A stretch of DNA of 64,000 bases from Nitrosopumilus sp. GTDB taxonomy: Archaea; Thermoproteota; Nitrososphaeria; Nitrososphaerales; Nitrosopumilaceae. The stretch covers positions 248,001-312,000 of the forward strand of contig NZ_JAILWC010000003.1 of NCBI RefSeq assembly GCF_025699125.1. The letters are read 5' to 3'. The position numbers and the translations under genes were made by a program. Numbering within the stretch: the first letter of the stretch is position 1; every line of letters begins with the position of its first letter. Below, piece after piece: positions 28,701 through 36,584 of this stretch. The notes under the pieces are model-generated. The model was given only the letters and a program-made list of their open reading frames with translations, made no database searches and was not told the DNA's origin.

Positions 28701-29565
28701 TCCTGCCAAAGACACTGGTACAATTAATGTTACATTAGTTACTCCAAATGATTTGCAGACAGGAGCCTATCAAGGATTCTTAACTTTTGAAAGTGACAAA
28801 CACACAGTTAATGCTCCCGTGTCTTTTGTAATTAAACAGCCAGTAACTGAAAATGATACAACAATACTGATTCAAGGAAAACAAAGTGACGATGTTATTT
28901 ATGGAAACGGATACACAAAGGGTGCATTTGACATGGTTAATCGATACATGGCAGGAGACTGGAGACAATATTATTTTGATATTCAAAATGAATCAATTAA
29001 TTCTGGAGCAATTGAACTTTCGTGGACTAGTGATGACACAAATCTTGCAGTATTTGTGATGGATCCGCAAGGAAAAATAATTCAAACCAATGTTCCTTCT
29101 GGTGTGTTTGGTCATTTTCTTAAATGGCCTTCACTTGATTGGCTGGGCAATTCTCTATTCAGTCAAGGCGGTGGTTTTTTTCCAGTAAAAAACAAAGATG
29201 AGACTTCAACTGTTCTTTTCATCCCAATTAATCAAACAGGTACCTACACACTTTTGACACATTCGACCTTGTTTGGTGGAAATTCTACAACTGAACCAAT
29301 TACACTTGCAGCTAAATTTACAAACATTTCTTCTGAGATGTTACCACTAAATCCGCAAATTGATATTGAATCTGAATTAGTTTCTGAAAAAGAGGATATT
29401 TCTATGCCCTCTCAAAACATTTCCAAAAGTACAATTGATGATAAACCAAACATACAGCCAGAATCTGATTCATCTTTTAGTACAGGAATTGCAATTGGTG
29501 TTGGCATTGGTGTTGCGATCGGAATACTGTTTATTTTTATCATTAGACAAAAACCTCCCAAATAA
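25741..29565 (+). CDS. Large membrane-anchored subtilisin-like serine protease (S8)
   Basis: 1274 aa. Signal peptide at 1-30. The catalytic triad is D161 (IAIVDTGVD), H431 (MGHGTSSAAS) and S655 (FGGTSMAAPLVSG), with the oxyanion Asn in SSAGNSGHG. About 270 residues separate Asp and His, an unusually large insertion. C-terminal beta domains (about 780-1215) are followed by one transmembrane helix with a short basic tail (IAIGVGIGVAIGILFIFII, RQKPPK). It is therefore a pseudoperiplasmic, membrane-tethered protease like tripeptidyl/pyrolysin-type subtilases. Its position directly between the S-layer and complex III genes suggests surface-protein processing or turnover, which is inference. Confidence 0.9.
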   Translation: MQENQFNWMPKAAIFFSIILLSSVLANSYATTGDLILDDHSVTPVFDSEIFDMDYTFFKENDFKRYLIFGTDTQDLDFLKNNSLYGIRSDAGFFYVSVLSEKSVSNLVAQGYHVIEDSKLDFHSTDDVISDSSRIGKITGSSDAKKKYDASGNGTIIAIVDTGVDFSNPDIQHSLARDKINHPIMLDPDGQGIVLTNATFFAYIDENEIIRNYSKPLPPDMTSSVYVNKDGVFLDVSQGGKGSKIPIYNSFFPQLGTSPIFDGILDKDMKIGENNRNYIKSKSGIYHLGVIYQGATQGPLARIQVVPVLVVDSFIPGVYDTIIPDMSTSWKDYTRFDLKQGQTPKYDFDFTDEKPIVLGSGKEFLVFDSNNDGKNDYSAGTFGAQVLDVYGVIRNNVTDIDDSLQAINGTLLPALDSDGNFFGIMSDFMGHGTSSAASITSRGQEIYDIYNNTEKHSIIGVAPDAKIVPVKALWFGDTVYGWLWSAGFENKDHNWKFSGEPKVDIISNSWGVSTFPSFNASPGMDVLSLILSVLVTPHSLDDDYPGITIVSSAGNSGHGYGTIGLPNASPFGISVGATTNNVFVGYGPFKDQPRFGNSTIYHDDVVDFSSRGPGSIGDPKPDIMSIGAHGFTPSNVLKIKKDSKEESFSLFGGTSMAAPLVSGSAAILMEEMRKQSQDYDPFLIKNILMSTATDLQNDPFTQGSGLVNVEAALNYVHGDDGVFIVYNDKSYDNIKKILEPAIGNINSTKIGFDQFQLSSSSLPMTSWFGGQLNPGDRSTATFTINNPTDEELSINVKSQTLSLITKNQYDGKTVVRQQDSILNKTDAFIPNYVKLSDVTNHEKIGDFFDDQNPIPDESTLMIVNVNFPFADFMNNTSDVYADDLKISSLYLYDWLDNNNDTKITSNELSMVNRAGSWGTVQELRVSEPNEKFEGIPLVGVYPVPTKYSYWLGDTKQNSTSMDYTISASYYQKEKWSMLWPESETITVPAKDTGTINVTLVTPNDLQTGAYQGFLTFESDKHTVNAPVSFVIKQPVTENDTTILIQGKQSDDVIYGNGYTKGAFDMVNRYMAGDWRQYYFDIQNESINSGAIELSWTSDDTNLAVFVMDPQGKIIQTNVPSGVFGHFLKWPSLDWLGNSLFSQGGGFFPVKNKDETSTVLFIPINQTGTYTLLTHSTLFGGNSTTEPITLAAKFTNISSEMLPLNPQIDIESELVSEKEDISMPSQNISKSTIDDKPNIQPESDSSFSTGIAIGVGIGVAIGILFIFIIRQKPPK

Positions 29566-29573
29566 TTGAACAA

Positions 29574-29583
29574 GGTTTATAAG
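29574..29583 (+). promoter_or_regulatory. TATA box of the Rieske/cytochrome b unit
   Basis: GTTTATAAGC lies about 30 nt before the Rieske ATG, so the transcript would start within about 5 nt of the start codon. The cupredoxin gene downstream has a near-identical TATA element, CTTTATAAG at 31801-31809, at the same distance, suggesting both are strong promoters of one class. Confidence 0.5.
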
Positions 29584-29608
29584 CAATTTGGCGAGTACGT
29601 CAGCTTGA

Positions 29609-30214
29609 ATGTCAGAACTGGGGACAAAAAAGTCTGACGGATTATCCCGAAGAGACTTTCTAAAGTTGATGGGTGCCGCAGGAACTGGACTAGCATTTGC
29701 TCCATTTGTCCCATTTGGCAATTTCATGCCAAATCCAAATCAGGCATCCCTTGAAAAAGTACCCGTAATTTTACCTGATGGCACTCAGGCAAATATCAAT
29801 TCATATCCAATTAATCACGCAGAAGTAATCACATATCCATCAACTGGTGATGCAGCACTTGATGCTGAAGCATTTCGTAAATGGCAATTCATCAGACTTC
29901 CTGAAGAGTTAGGTGGAGGAAAAAAAGATCCGTCATCTCTTCGAGCATATAGTATGATATGTCTGCATCTTTGGTGCTTGTGGAAATATTGGCCAGATGA
30001 CGGCAGAAAGAGAGGTGAATGTCCCTGCCATGGAAGTATGTATGATCCAGTAACTGGAACAGCTTTTGTTGGTCCGGCATCAGTGCAAGCTGCACCATCA
30101 AACACATTGCCTCAATTGACTCTTGAGATAGATTCTGATGGATTTGTATTTATTTTACCACCAAAGTTTAATGCAAATGATAATGGAGTAATTGGATATG
30201 GCCGCTTCGCTTGA
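29609..30214 (+). CDS. Rieske iron-sulfur protein of a complex III-like oxidoreductase
   Basis: 201 aa. The N-terminus has a Tat signal (SRRDFLKLMGAAGTG, residues 13-27), consistent with export of a folded protein that keeps an anchor helix. The [2Fe-2S] motifs are CLHLWC (118-123) and CPCHGS (138-143): ligands C118, H120, C138 and H141, disulfide C123-C140. The canonical CTHLGC Thr and Gly are Leu and Trp here. The gap between motifs is short. It transfers electrons from quinol to the blue-copper protein. The cytochrome b ATG lies inside its last 17 nt. Confidence 0.95.
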   Translation: MSELGTKKSDGLSRRDFLKLMGAAGTGLAFAPFVPFGNFMPNPNQASLEKVPVILPDGTQANINSYPINHAEVITYPSTGDAALDAEAFRKWQFIRLPEELGGGKKDPSSLRAYSMICLHLWCLWKYWPDDGRKRGECPCHGSMYDPVTGTAFVGPASVQAAPSNTLPQLTLEIDSDGFVFILPPKFNANDNGVIGYGRFA

Positions 30215-31781
30215 AAGAAGAACCGGAGCTGTTGGCTTCTTTTACTGGCTTTGGGATGGCGTAGACAGAACCATCTTTACTGCAATCAAGTTTTCATTTC
30301 CTGCAAGATTTGTAAGTCCTTTTGGATTTTTGGGAATGCTAACGTTTACTGTGTTTATCATACTTGGAGTTTCAGGAGCTCTTCTCATGTTTTACTATCA
30401 ACCGATATTGGATAGGGCGTGGGATAGTGTCCAATTCATTAATGACGAAGTTCCGTTTGGTTTTCACATAAGAAATATTCACTATCATGGTTCCAATGCA
30501 ATGGTTCTCTTGGCTGTACTTCACATGTATTACCAATACTTTAGTGGAAGATACAAAATCAGAAATGAAGTTCTGTGGATGACAGGAGTCATTCTTGGAG
30601 TTGTGACAATTCTTGAAGCATTTACTGGGTATGATGTTATTTTCAGTGAAAGAGCAGAACTTGCAATTAGTATTGCAGCGTCTCTGACAACTTCTATTCC
30701 TATTGCAGGGCCGACGATTCGTGATGCTGCGTTAGGCAGTGGCTTCTCAGACTTTGTATTGAGATTCTATGCTCAACATGTGTTCTTGTTGCCAATTGTA
30801 ATGCTTGGACTGATGGCAGTCCACTTTCCAAGATTTTTGGTCTTTGATGTACCAATGGTAATGGCAATAGGTGGCGCAATTCTCATCACCGGAGGTGTCT
30901 TCCCAATTGATATGGGATTCAAGTTTGAACCAACTGTACCGCCAGGTGTAACTGTACCTGAATGGTATCTGACGGGAATTTACGCATTCATGAGAACACA
31001 GTATGACAAATTTGTTACGGGATTGCTGTGGCCTTTACTATTCATCATATCGCTGGTATTGATACCATTCATCGATAGATACAAGAAATTCTCATGGAGA
31101 GACAGACCACTCATCACTGCATTTGGCATTACCAGCCTTGCCCAAATTATGGTTACAACGTATTGGGGATTCTACATTTCTCCTGACATATCAATTCCGC
31201 TAGTAGAACGATTGGTAATTGATCCAATATTCTTCTATTCTACAATGATCTTGATGGTGCCACTAAGCTTTGGATTCACGTACATGATGATAAAACTTGC
31301 AAATGAAGCTGAGAGAAAATCAAAACTTGCAAAAAGTACAGGACCCAAGAAAGTGGCAACAATCAATCTTTCTGAAAAATGGATTAACTGGTTACTTGTT
31401 GCACTATTGGCATTCCAAGTATTCCTAAACATTGCAGCATACAATGCTGCATTAATTGGAATGAAGAACATTTCATTATTCTTTGTTGGAATTATTCTGT
31501 TGGTGTTTGCAGCATTCTTCCATATCTACAGATATGCACTAAGTCAAGAAAAGAGTGCACCTCCACCCCCACCTACTCCAGTACAGGATGAAAAACCAAA
31601 ACTAGCAGAACCAGTATCTGTAGAGCAAAGTAAACTACCAAAAGGTGATTCTTTACCTGAAGGAAAACCCGAACCAAAAGAGTTAGCACCTGAGGTTCCA
31701 ACACCCAAAACTCAGGCAGATTTAGGAGTTGGCGCAGATAACAATCTAAATGTTGGTTCTGGAGATCTTAACAAACCATGA
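30198..31781 (+). CDS. Cytochrome b/b6 of the complex III-like oxidoreductase
   Basis: About 527 aa with about ten hydrophobic helices. Heme ligands: H-x13-H in helix B (HYHGSNAMVLLAVLH) and H-x14-H in helix D (QHVFLLPIVMLGLMAVHF); the latter spacing is that of b6 proteins. The quinol-site PEWY motif is present (VPEWYLTGIY). One polypeptide carries both the b6 and subunit-IV-like parts and then extends into a proline/glutamate-rich cytoplasmic tail (about 455-527). ATG 30198 is preferred over the TTG at 30192. It overlaps the Rieske gene by 17 nt. Confidence 0.94.
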   Translation: MAASLERRTGAVGFFYWLWDGVDRTIFTAIKFSFPARFVSPFGFLGMLTFTVFIILGVSGALLMFYYQPILDRAWDSVQFINDEVPFGFHIRNIHYHGSNAMVLLAVLHMYYQYFSGRYKIRNEVLWMTGVILGVVTILEAFTGYDVIFSERAELAISIAASLTTSIPIAGPTIRDAALGSGFSDFVLRFYAQHVFLLPIVMLGLMAVHFPRFLVFDVPMVMAIGGAILITGGVFPIDMGFKFEPTVPPGVTVPEWYLTGIYAFMRTQYDKFVTGLLWPLLFIISLVLIPFIDRYKKFSWRDRPLITAFGITSLAQIMVTTYWGFYISPDISIPLVERLVIDPIFFYSTMILMVPLSFGFTYMMIKLANEAERKSKLAKSTGPKKVATINLSEKWINWLLVALLAFQVFLNIAAYNAALIGMKNISLFFVGIILLVFAAFFHIYRYALSQEKSAPPPPPTPVQDEKPKLAEPVSVEQSKLPKGDSLPEGKPEPKELAPEVPTPKTQADLGVGADNNLNVGSGDLNKP

Positions 31782-31833
31782 TCTCGAAAATTCTAAAGAA
31801 ACTTTATAAGAACTTTGGAGACGTAAAAAAATT

Positions 31834-32292
31834 ATGAGTGCTACATCAAGTCATGCGTATGGAATTGGATTAATTGCATTAATTATTGGCATGTCTGCAA
31901 CTGTAGTCTTTTACACTTCATTTTATCTTCCAGAATCATTGGCAAAACCATCAGTTGATGAACACATCTTACATCCTGAAAAAGTATTGTTGATTGAAAT
32001 AGTTCCAGGTGCAGTAATTGAGGGCAATGAAAACTATGTTCCAAACAAGGCCGAAGTATTATTGACAATCAATAATCATGTGACTTGGCAAAACAATGAT
32101 GATACTGCACATACAGTTACTCCTGATCACAGACATTCAGATGGTTACAGCGGAGACTTTGGCTCCACAGGTGTTCTCAAACCAGGTGACACATATGAAT
32201 TCCTATTCACTGAGCCTCAAGAGGTTCATTATCACTGTCAACCACATCCATGGATGACTGGTTCCATTACTGTAGAAGTAAGTAGATTCTAG
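31834..32292 (+). CDS. Membrane-anchored plastocyanin-like blue copper protein
   Basis: 152 aa. Residues 8-31 are an N-terminal membrane anchor. The type 1 copper site is visible: H93 (DDTAHTVTPD) with C135-x2-H138-x2-M141 (HCQPHPWM). Marine ammonia oxidisers use many such cupredoxins in place of cytochromes c. Here it directly follows Rieske and cytochrome b under its own TATA box (31801-31809), so it is probably the electron acceptor or a subunit of this complex III. The stop overlaps the convergent gene by 4 nt. Confidence 0.93.
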   Translation: MSATSSHAYGIGLIALIIGMSATVVFYTSFYLPESLAKPSVDEHILHPEKVLLIEIVPGAVIEGNENYVPNKAEVLLTINNHVTWQNNDDTAHTVTPDHRHSDGYSGDFGSTGVLKPGDTYEFLFTEPQEVHYHCQPHPWMTGSITVEVSRF

Positions 32293-32639
32293 ATAGAATA
32301 TTTCGCAAAAATTATCTGGCTCTCAATTTCTTTGTGCTGCTCAATAATTGACGCTCTGAATTTTACTTCATGCTCTTGTTTTGGCTCGAATTTAATCAAT
32401 GCAGTAAACTCTGCTTTGTTTTCAGGCATCACGTCTTTGTTGATAAATAACCTTGAAACGTTTTGTGAAATATTTTTTCCATTGTATGATTTGTAAACAA
32501 TGTGTTCATTTGAATCCAAAATCTGCGTATTGATTACAACTCCGTCATATCTTCCAGGATATGAAACTAAAACTGTCCCTTTGATTTCTGAATCTGGATG
32601 AATCTTAGTTGAATTAATCTTGAATTCTATGTCTTTCAC
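32289..32639 (-). CDS. Hypothetical beta-sandwich protein, arrestin-like
   Basis: 116 aa, no signal or membrane segment. The pattern INSTKIHPDSEIKGTVLV followed by alternating strands to the end is what an arrestin-N/Vps26-type or C2-like beta sandwich would give. I do not recognise a specific family. It is convergent with the cupredoxin gene, overlapping its stop by 4 nt, and lies 40 nt from the tRNA-Arg gene. Confidence 0.6.
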   Translation of the reverse strand: MKDIEFKINSTKIHPDSEIKGTVLVSYPGRYDGVVINTQILDSNEHIVYKSYNGKNISQNVSRLFINKDVMPENKAEFTALIKFEPKQEHEVKFRASIIEQHKEIESQIIFAKYSI

Positions 32640-32678
32640 AAATCATCACACGTGAATAATAATAAATAATTTTGTAAG

Positions 32679-32753
32679 CGGGCCCAAAGGGCTTCGATCC
32701 CTTGGCGTCTGGATTAGAAGTCCAGCACTCTATCCATGCTGAGTTATGAGCCC
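32679..32753 (-). tRNA. tRNA-Arg (TCT)
   Basis: Minus strand. The acceptor GGGCTCA pairs with TGGGCCC, with one G-U. The D-arm is ACTC/GAGT, the anticodon arm CTGGA-CTTCTAA-TCCAG with anticodon TCT, and the T-arm AAGGG-ATCGAAG-CCCTT. Position 54 in the T-loop reads A rather than the usual T, which is odd. The discriminator is G; CCA is not encoded. No intron. A mobile-element island lies on its 5' side. Confidence 0.93.
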
Positions 32754-32837
32754 AAAAACCTGACAATTAATACCATTTTAAGGGTTTATCCAAACAGACT
32801 GATTGGTTGAATTCTAGTGGATTGCTCCCAATCAGTT

Positions 32838-33043
32838 GATGGTAAAACAATACTATAACATAATTGAGAACTTTGATGCGAAAAAAAGATTATCTCTGGC
32901 CACATGAGTTTGCAAATTATCAAGCAGCAGAGATGCTCTTGTAGATGCATTTACAAATTACAATTATTTCCAGGATTCATTCATCTTTGGGATATGATAC
33001 ACCAGATGAGTTTACAAAGTCATGGGAGATGAAACATAAATGA
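32838..33043 (+). pseudogene. Decayed 3' end of a DDE (rve-type) transposase
   Basis: Three short pieces in different frames join into the C-terminus of an integrase-type transposase. 32876-32943 encodes RKKDYLWPHEFANYQAAE; a shifted frame gives DALVDAFTNYNYF; then RIHSSLGYDTPDEFTKSW runs to a TGA at 33041-33043. HSSLGY.TP.EF is the hallmark end of IS3/IS481-type integrase cores. The first shift lies at a run of A after 32878. The rest of the gene and both ends are gone. Together with the tRNA and tnpB this marks an insertion-prone spot. Confidence 0.6.
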
Positions 33044-33161
33044 AAGTAATTTTATGTAAAAATATACAAAAAGTGGTACTGAAAACAGCGGTCCACTCCA
33101 ATGAACAAATTATATCATAATAACCAGATGTTGTATAGTATATACAAAAACAAAAGACAGA

Positions 33162-34352
33162 ATGATGAGCTACAAATTTCGTCTGTATCCTACAAAGACA
33201 CAAGAATTAAGACTGACTAATGCAATAGATTCATGTAGAATACTATACAATGATTTTATTTTTGAATCTCATCTTGCATACAAGGAAGGTTATAAGATAA
33301 ACTTTGATGAACTGCAAAGGATGATTCCATATATGATTCCAAAAGACAAAGTGTACAGCAAAGTAGCTCAGATGGTTTTATGGCAGTTTTACAATAATCT
33401 TAAAATATTATCTTCTTTATCCAAGAAAGGTAAGCGAATAGGAAAGTTAAGATTCAAGCCAAAATCAAGATACAATAGTATCAACTACAATCAATCTGGA
33501 TTCAAACTTTTACAGGATACTATCAAATTCTCCAAGATTGGAAAAATTAAATGTGTTTTTCATAGAAAGATAGAAGGTAAGATAAAAGAGATTCATGTGA
33601 AAAAGGAGATCGCAGGAGCATGGCACGCAATAGTTGTTTGTGAGAATGAATACAAAAAATCATGTTCTTTACTGAGAAAGAAAATAATAGGACTAGATGT
33701 TGGCATAAACAACTATTGCTATGATTCTGATGGTCATGTGATAGCACATCCACAAATTCTGAGAAAATCTGAAGAAAAACTAAAACGATCTCAAAGAAAA
33801 ATGTCTAAAAAAGTAAAAGGATCTTCTAACACATGGAAAGAAAAACTAAGACTATCTAAAATACATCAAAAAATAAAATTTCAACGAAATGATTTTCTAC
33901 ACAAAGTATCAAGATATTATGTTGATAACTATGATACAATATTTGTAGAAGAACTAAAAATACAAAACATGATGAAAAATCATCATATATCTAAATCTAT
34001 ATCTGATTCTTCTTGGAATTCATTTTTCCAAAAACTAGAATACAAAGCTGCAAAAGCTGGTATTTTATTTGCAAAAGTAAAACCACATGGAACCAGCCAA
34101 AGTTGTTCTAACTGTGGTATAATTGTGAAAAAGACTTTGGCAATCAGAACACATCACTGTCAATGCTGTGGTCTTTTACTTGATAGAGACTATAATGCAT
34201 CTCTGAATATAAAACAAAGAGGAATAGACAGTCTACCTATGGGATGTAGGGAAGTTACGCCTTTGGAGAGCTCACCTCTAACTGTAAGCATGTATGCTCA
34301 TAGTCATGCGAACTCAATGAACAAGGAATCTTGTGACTATAGTCATAAGTAA
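33162..34352 (+). CDS. tnpB: Solitary TnpB, RNA-guided nuclease of an IS200/IS605-type element
   Basis: 396 aa, apparently intact. RuvC residues are in GLDVGINNY (Asp), IFVEELKIQNM (Glu) and LLDRDYNASLNIK (Asp). The zinc finger is CSNCG...CQCCG. The N-terminal helical/WED region begins MSYKFRLYPTKTQELRL. No tnpA transposase is nearby, so this is an isolated tnpB. TnpB proteins are guided by an RNA from the element's right end. A 7-bp hairpin TTGTATA/TATACAA at 33131-33147 overlaps the likely TATA region. The C-terminal 40 residues are low in conservation and overlap the presumed guide-RNA scaffold. Confidence 0.92.
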   Translation: MMSYKFRLYPTKTQELRLTNAIDSCRILYNDFIFESHLAYKEGYKINFDELQRMIPYMIPKDKVYSKVAQMVLWQFYNNLKILSSLSKKGKRIGKLRFKPKSRYNSINYNQSGFKLLQDTIKFSKIGKIKCVFHRKIEGKIKEIHVKKEIAGAWHAIVVCENEYKKSCSLLRKKIIGLDVGINNYCYDSDGHVIAHPQILRKSEEKLKRSQRKMSKKVKGSSNTWKEKLRLSKIHQKIKFQRNDFLHKVSRYYVDNYDTIFVEELKIQNMMKNHHISKSISDSSWNSFFQKLEYKAAKAGILFAKVKPHGTSQSCSNCGIIVKKTLAIRTHHCQCCGLLLDRDYNASLNIKQRGIDSLPMGCREVTPLESSPLTVSMYAHSHANSMNKESCDYSHK

Positions 34353-34356
34353 TTCA
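34200..34356 (+). ncRNA. Predicted omega (reRNA) scaffold at the tnpB 3' end
   Basis: In this family the guide RNA overlaps the 3' end of tnpB and runs past the element end. Here the region after the last RuvC motif is structured and ends with a near-perfect palindrome, CTTGTGACTATAGTCATAAG at 34330-34349 (one mismatch pair), directly before the stop codon. The stop of the neighbouring glycosylase gene is only 10 nt away, so the right end must lie between about 34350 and 34361. The extent is inferred by family analogy. Confidence 0.4.
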
Positions 34357-34361
34357 CGGGT

Positions 34362-35204
34362 TTACAGCCACTTCTTTTGGTAATTTTCTCTTTCCATCTT
34401 AAAGAGAAATTGCTGTGAATAACCTGCGAAAGGTCCAAAGTGATTAACAATCTTTTCATGTAAAGTATCATATTGTTTTTCAGTTACAGTTTTTGTGTCT
34501 AGCTGAAATTTATCAAAATAGTATTTTTCTAAAATTCGAATCATCCACCTGTCTAATGGAAACGCTTCTAATTTTTCTAATGAAAACAGCATTACACAAT
34601 CTGCAACTTTGTTTCCAACTCCAGGAATTGTACAAATGCTTTGTTTGCATTCTTCATATTTGCATTTTTTCAATAATTCCAAATCAATTTTTTCTAAAAG
34701 TACCATCCTTGCTGCTTCTTTGATGAATTTGTCTCTATACCCAACACCGCAACTTTTAATTTCATTTATTGGTGCTTTGGCAAGCTTCTCCGGTTTGGGA
34801 AATAAAAAAAACTCTTGATCTTCATATTCTACTTTTGTTCCAAATTTTTTTGATAAATTTTCTAAACTAGTTTTGATTTTTTGTATGTTGGAGTTTGATG
34901 ATACAATAAATGATATTAAACATTGAAATGGATCTTGTCTGAGGATTCTTAAACCCTGGTATTTTTTTACAGCATTTTTGACCGTCTTGTCTTTTGAAAT
35001 TGATCTTATGATGCTCTCTGAATCGTCTTTTTCTCTAAAGAAATCTGTTCCTGAATTCTGAAAGGAATCAATTATTCCTTTTTCATCCACACGAAGAACA
35101 TCTTGGCCGTTTACTCCGTACCAATAATTTTCATTTTTTTTCCAAAGAAACACTTGACCGCTATTAATTGAATTTTCTACATTTATTGTGCTGTATTTTT
35201 GCAT
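34362..35204 (-). CDS. ogg: 8-oxoguanine DNA glycosylase/AP lyase, OGG1/Ogg2-type
   Basis: About 280 aa. It removes 8-oxoG and cuts the abasic site. The OGG family GQVFLW and SSNSNIQKI motifs, a helix-hairpin-helix CTIPGVGNKVADC carrying the catalytic lysine (K199 from this start) and the PLDRW aspartate (D218) are all present. The ATG at 35204 follows the upstream gene's TAA by 1 nt (TAAGATG). A second in-frame ATG at 35225 would add seven residues and overlap the upstream gene. Co-oriented with and probably co-transcribed from the beta-CASP nuclease gene. Confidence 0.93.
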   Translation of the reverse strand: MQKYSTINVENSINSGQVFLWKKNENYWYGVNGQDVLRVDEKGIIDSFQNSGTDFFREKDDSESIIRSISKDKTVKNAVKKYQGLRILRQDPFQCLISFIVSSNSNIQKIKTSLENLSKKFGTKVEYEDQEFFLFPKPEKLAKAPINEIKSCGVGYRDKFIKEAARMVLLEKIDLELLKKCKYEECKQSICTIPGVGNKVADCVMLFSLEKLEAFPLDRWMIRILEKYYFDKFQLDTKTVTEKQYDTLHEKIVNHFGPFAGYSQQFLFKMERENYQKKWL

Positions 35205-35205
35205 C

Positions 35206-36471
35206 TTAGACGGTAATTTCTTCATTAACTGCAGGTGAAAATGCCTCTAATCCAAATTTCTCATGGATCTCCTGTGCGAAAATATCACATGATTCAGAAT
35301 CTCCATGAACGGTCAACACTTTGGGATTGCCCTTTATTTTTTTGATCATGTCAAACAGTTCTTTTCTATCTGCATGTCCTGAAAATTCAAACTGCTTTAC
35401 TTCTGCCTCGACGTTTAGATCTTTTCCTCTGGTTGAAACCTTTCCTGTTTCTAGTAATTTTCTTCCTGGTGTGCCCTCTCCCTGGTATGACACAAGAGCT
35501 ATTCCATTTTTGCTATCAAAAGAAAGTTGTTGCAAATAGTATACTGCATTTCCGCCAACTAACATCCCTGCTGGTGATATTACAACACATGGTTCTTCCA
35601 TTGCACGTTTTCTATCTGCATGTTCGGTAATTGCAGTTGCACTCTTTATTGCATCAGAAAATATTTTTGGATCTCTGAGATATTCTGGATATCTAAACAT
35701 TATTTCATTTACCTTCAATGCCATTCCATCCATTATGATTTTGTGTTTAAAATTCGAACTTCGTAAAACACATGCAATCTCTTGTGAACGCTCAACTGAG
35801 AATGATGGGATGAATAATATTCCTTTTCTATCCATTACCTCATTTGCAAATTCTATTAGTTCGGATTCTGATTCTTTTCTTGGCTTTTGTTCTGTTTTTG
35901 CATACGTACTCTCAGTAATCAACATGTCAATTTCCCCAATGTCTAAATCCATCTCTCGAAGCATTCTTGAACCATGAGTCTTGATATCTCCCGTGTAGAA
36001 GAGTCGTTTTTTCTCTGATTCTACTAAAACTGTACTTCCACCAATCACATGACCTGATTCTCTTAACTCAAAAGTTGCATTACCTTTGGTAATTTTTTGC
36101 TTAAATCCAATCTCTTTTGCATTTTTCATCATGTTGTTTACTTCGGGCAGGTCAAACGGATGTGAATTTTTTTCAATTTTTAGCATATCTTCAATTAATA
36201 ATTTTGATAAATCAAATGTTGGGGGTGTGGCATAGACATCTGTATTCCCACTCACAAACAGTGATGGGACATTTCCTGAATGATCTAAATGAGCATGAGA
36301 GATAATTATTGCATCCAAATCTTTTGGTTTGACATGAAGCGGATATTGTGGAGGCGTCCCCCTTCTGCCAAACAATACCCCATAATCCAGCAATAGATTT
36401 GTTCCATTACAATTTACTAAAAATCCCGATCTGCCAACTTCGTTTGCGGCTCCTAAAACTTTAACATTCAA
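35206..36471 (-). CDS. Beta-CASP metallo-beta-lactamase ribonuclease (aCPSF2-like)
   Basis: 421 aa. The zinc motif HAHLDH is at 59-64, with further ligands in ESGHVIGGS, FYTGDIK and the late SGHADRKEL and TVHGD beta-CASP motifs. There is no N-terminal KH region, so it belongs to the short aCPSF2-type archaeal RNases rather than the aCPSF1/FttA termination factor. Such enzymes process or degrade RNA with 5'-3' exonuclease or endonuclease activity. The glycosylase gene follows directly. Confidence 0.92.
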   Translation of the reverse strand: MNVKVLGAANEVGRSGFLVNCNGTNLLLDYGVLFGRRGTPPQYPLHVKPKDLDAIIISHAHLDHSGNVPSLFVSGNTDVYATPPTFDLSKLLIEDMLKIEKNSHPFDLPEVNNMMKNAKEIGFKQKITKGNATFELRESGHVIGGSTVLVESEKKRLFYTGDIKTHGSRMLREMDLDIGEIDMLITESTYAKTEQKPRKESESELIEFANEVMDRKGILFIPSFSVERSQEIACVLRSSNFKHKIIMDGMALKVNEIMFRYPEYLRDPKIFSDAIKSATAITEHADRKRAMEEPCVVISPAGMLVGGNAVYYLQQLSFDSKNGIALVSYQGEGTPGRKLLETGKVSTRGKDLNVEAEVKQFEFSGHADRKELFDMIKKIKGNPKVLTVHGDSESCDIFAQEIHEKFGLEAFSPAVNEEITV

Positions 36472-36584
36472 GAATTATGATGATTTTTTATCGACGTTAA
36501 AACCTTCTTAGAGTGCATCCGATCATTATGCTTGTAATGGAATCTACACAAGCTTTAATTAGTGTAAGCTAAGATCCGATCCTC

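Noticed and set aside
33044..34354. AAGTAATT present at both 33044 and 34347 as possible target-site duplication of the tnpB element
   Set aside because: Eight AT-rich bases can recur by chance, and IS200/IS605-type elements do not make target duplications.
32679..34361. Integrated genetic element using tRNA-Arg as attachment site
   Set aside because: The mobile remnants lie on the 5' side of the tRNA, no integrase or tRNA 3'-end repeat is seen, and the island is under 2 kb.
36475..36482. ATGATGA resembling a C box upstream of the beta-CASP gene
   Set aside because: No D, C' or D' boxes at proper spacing and no GC-rich guide region.
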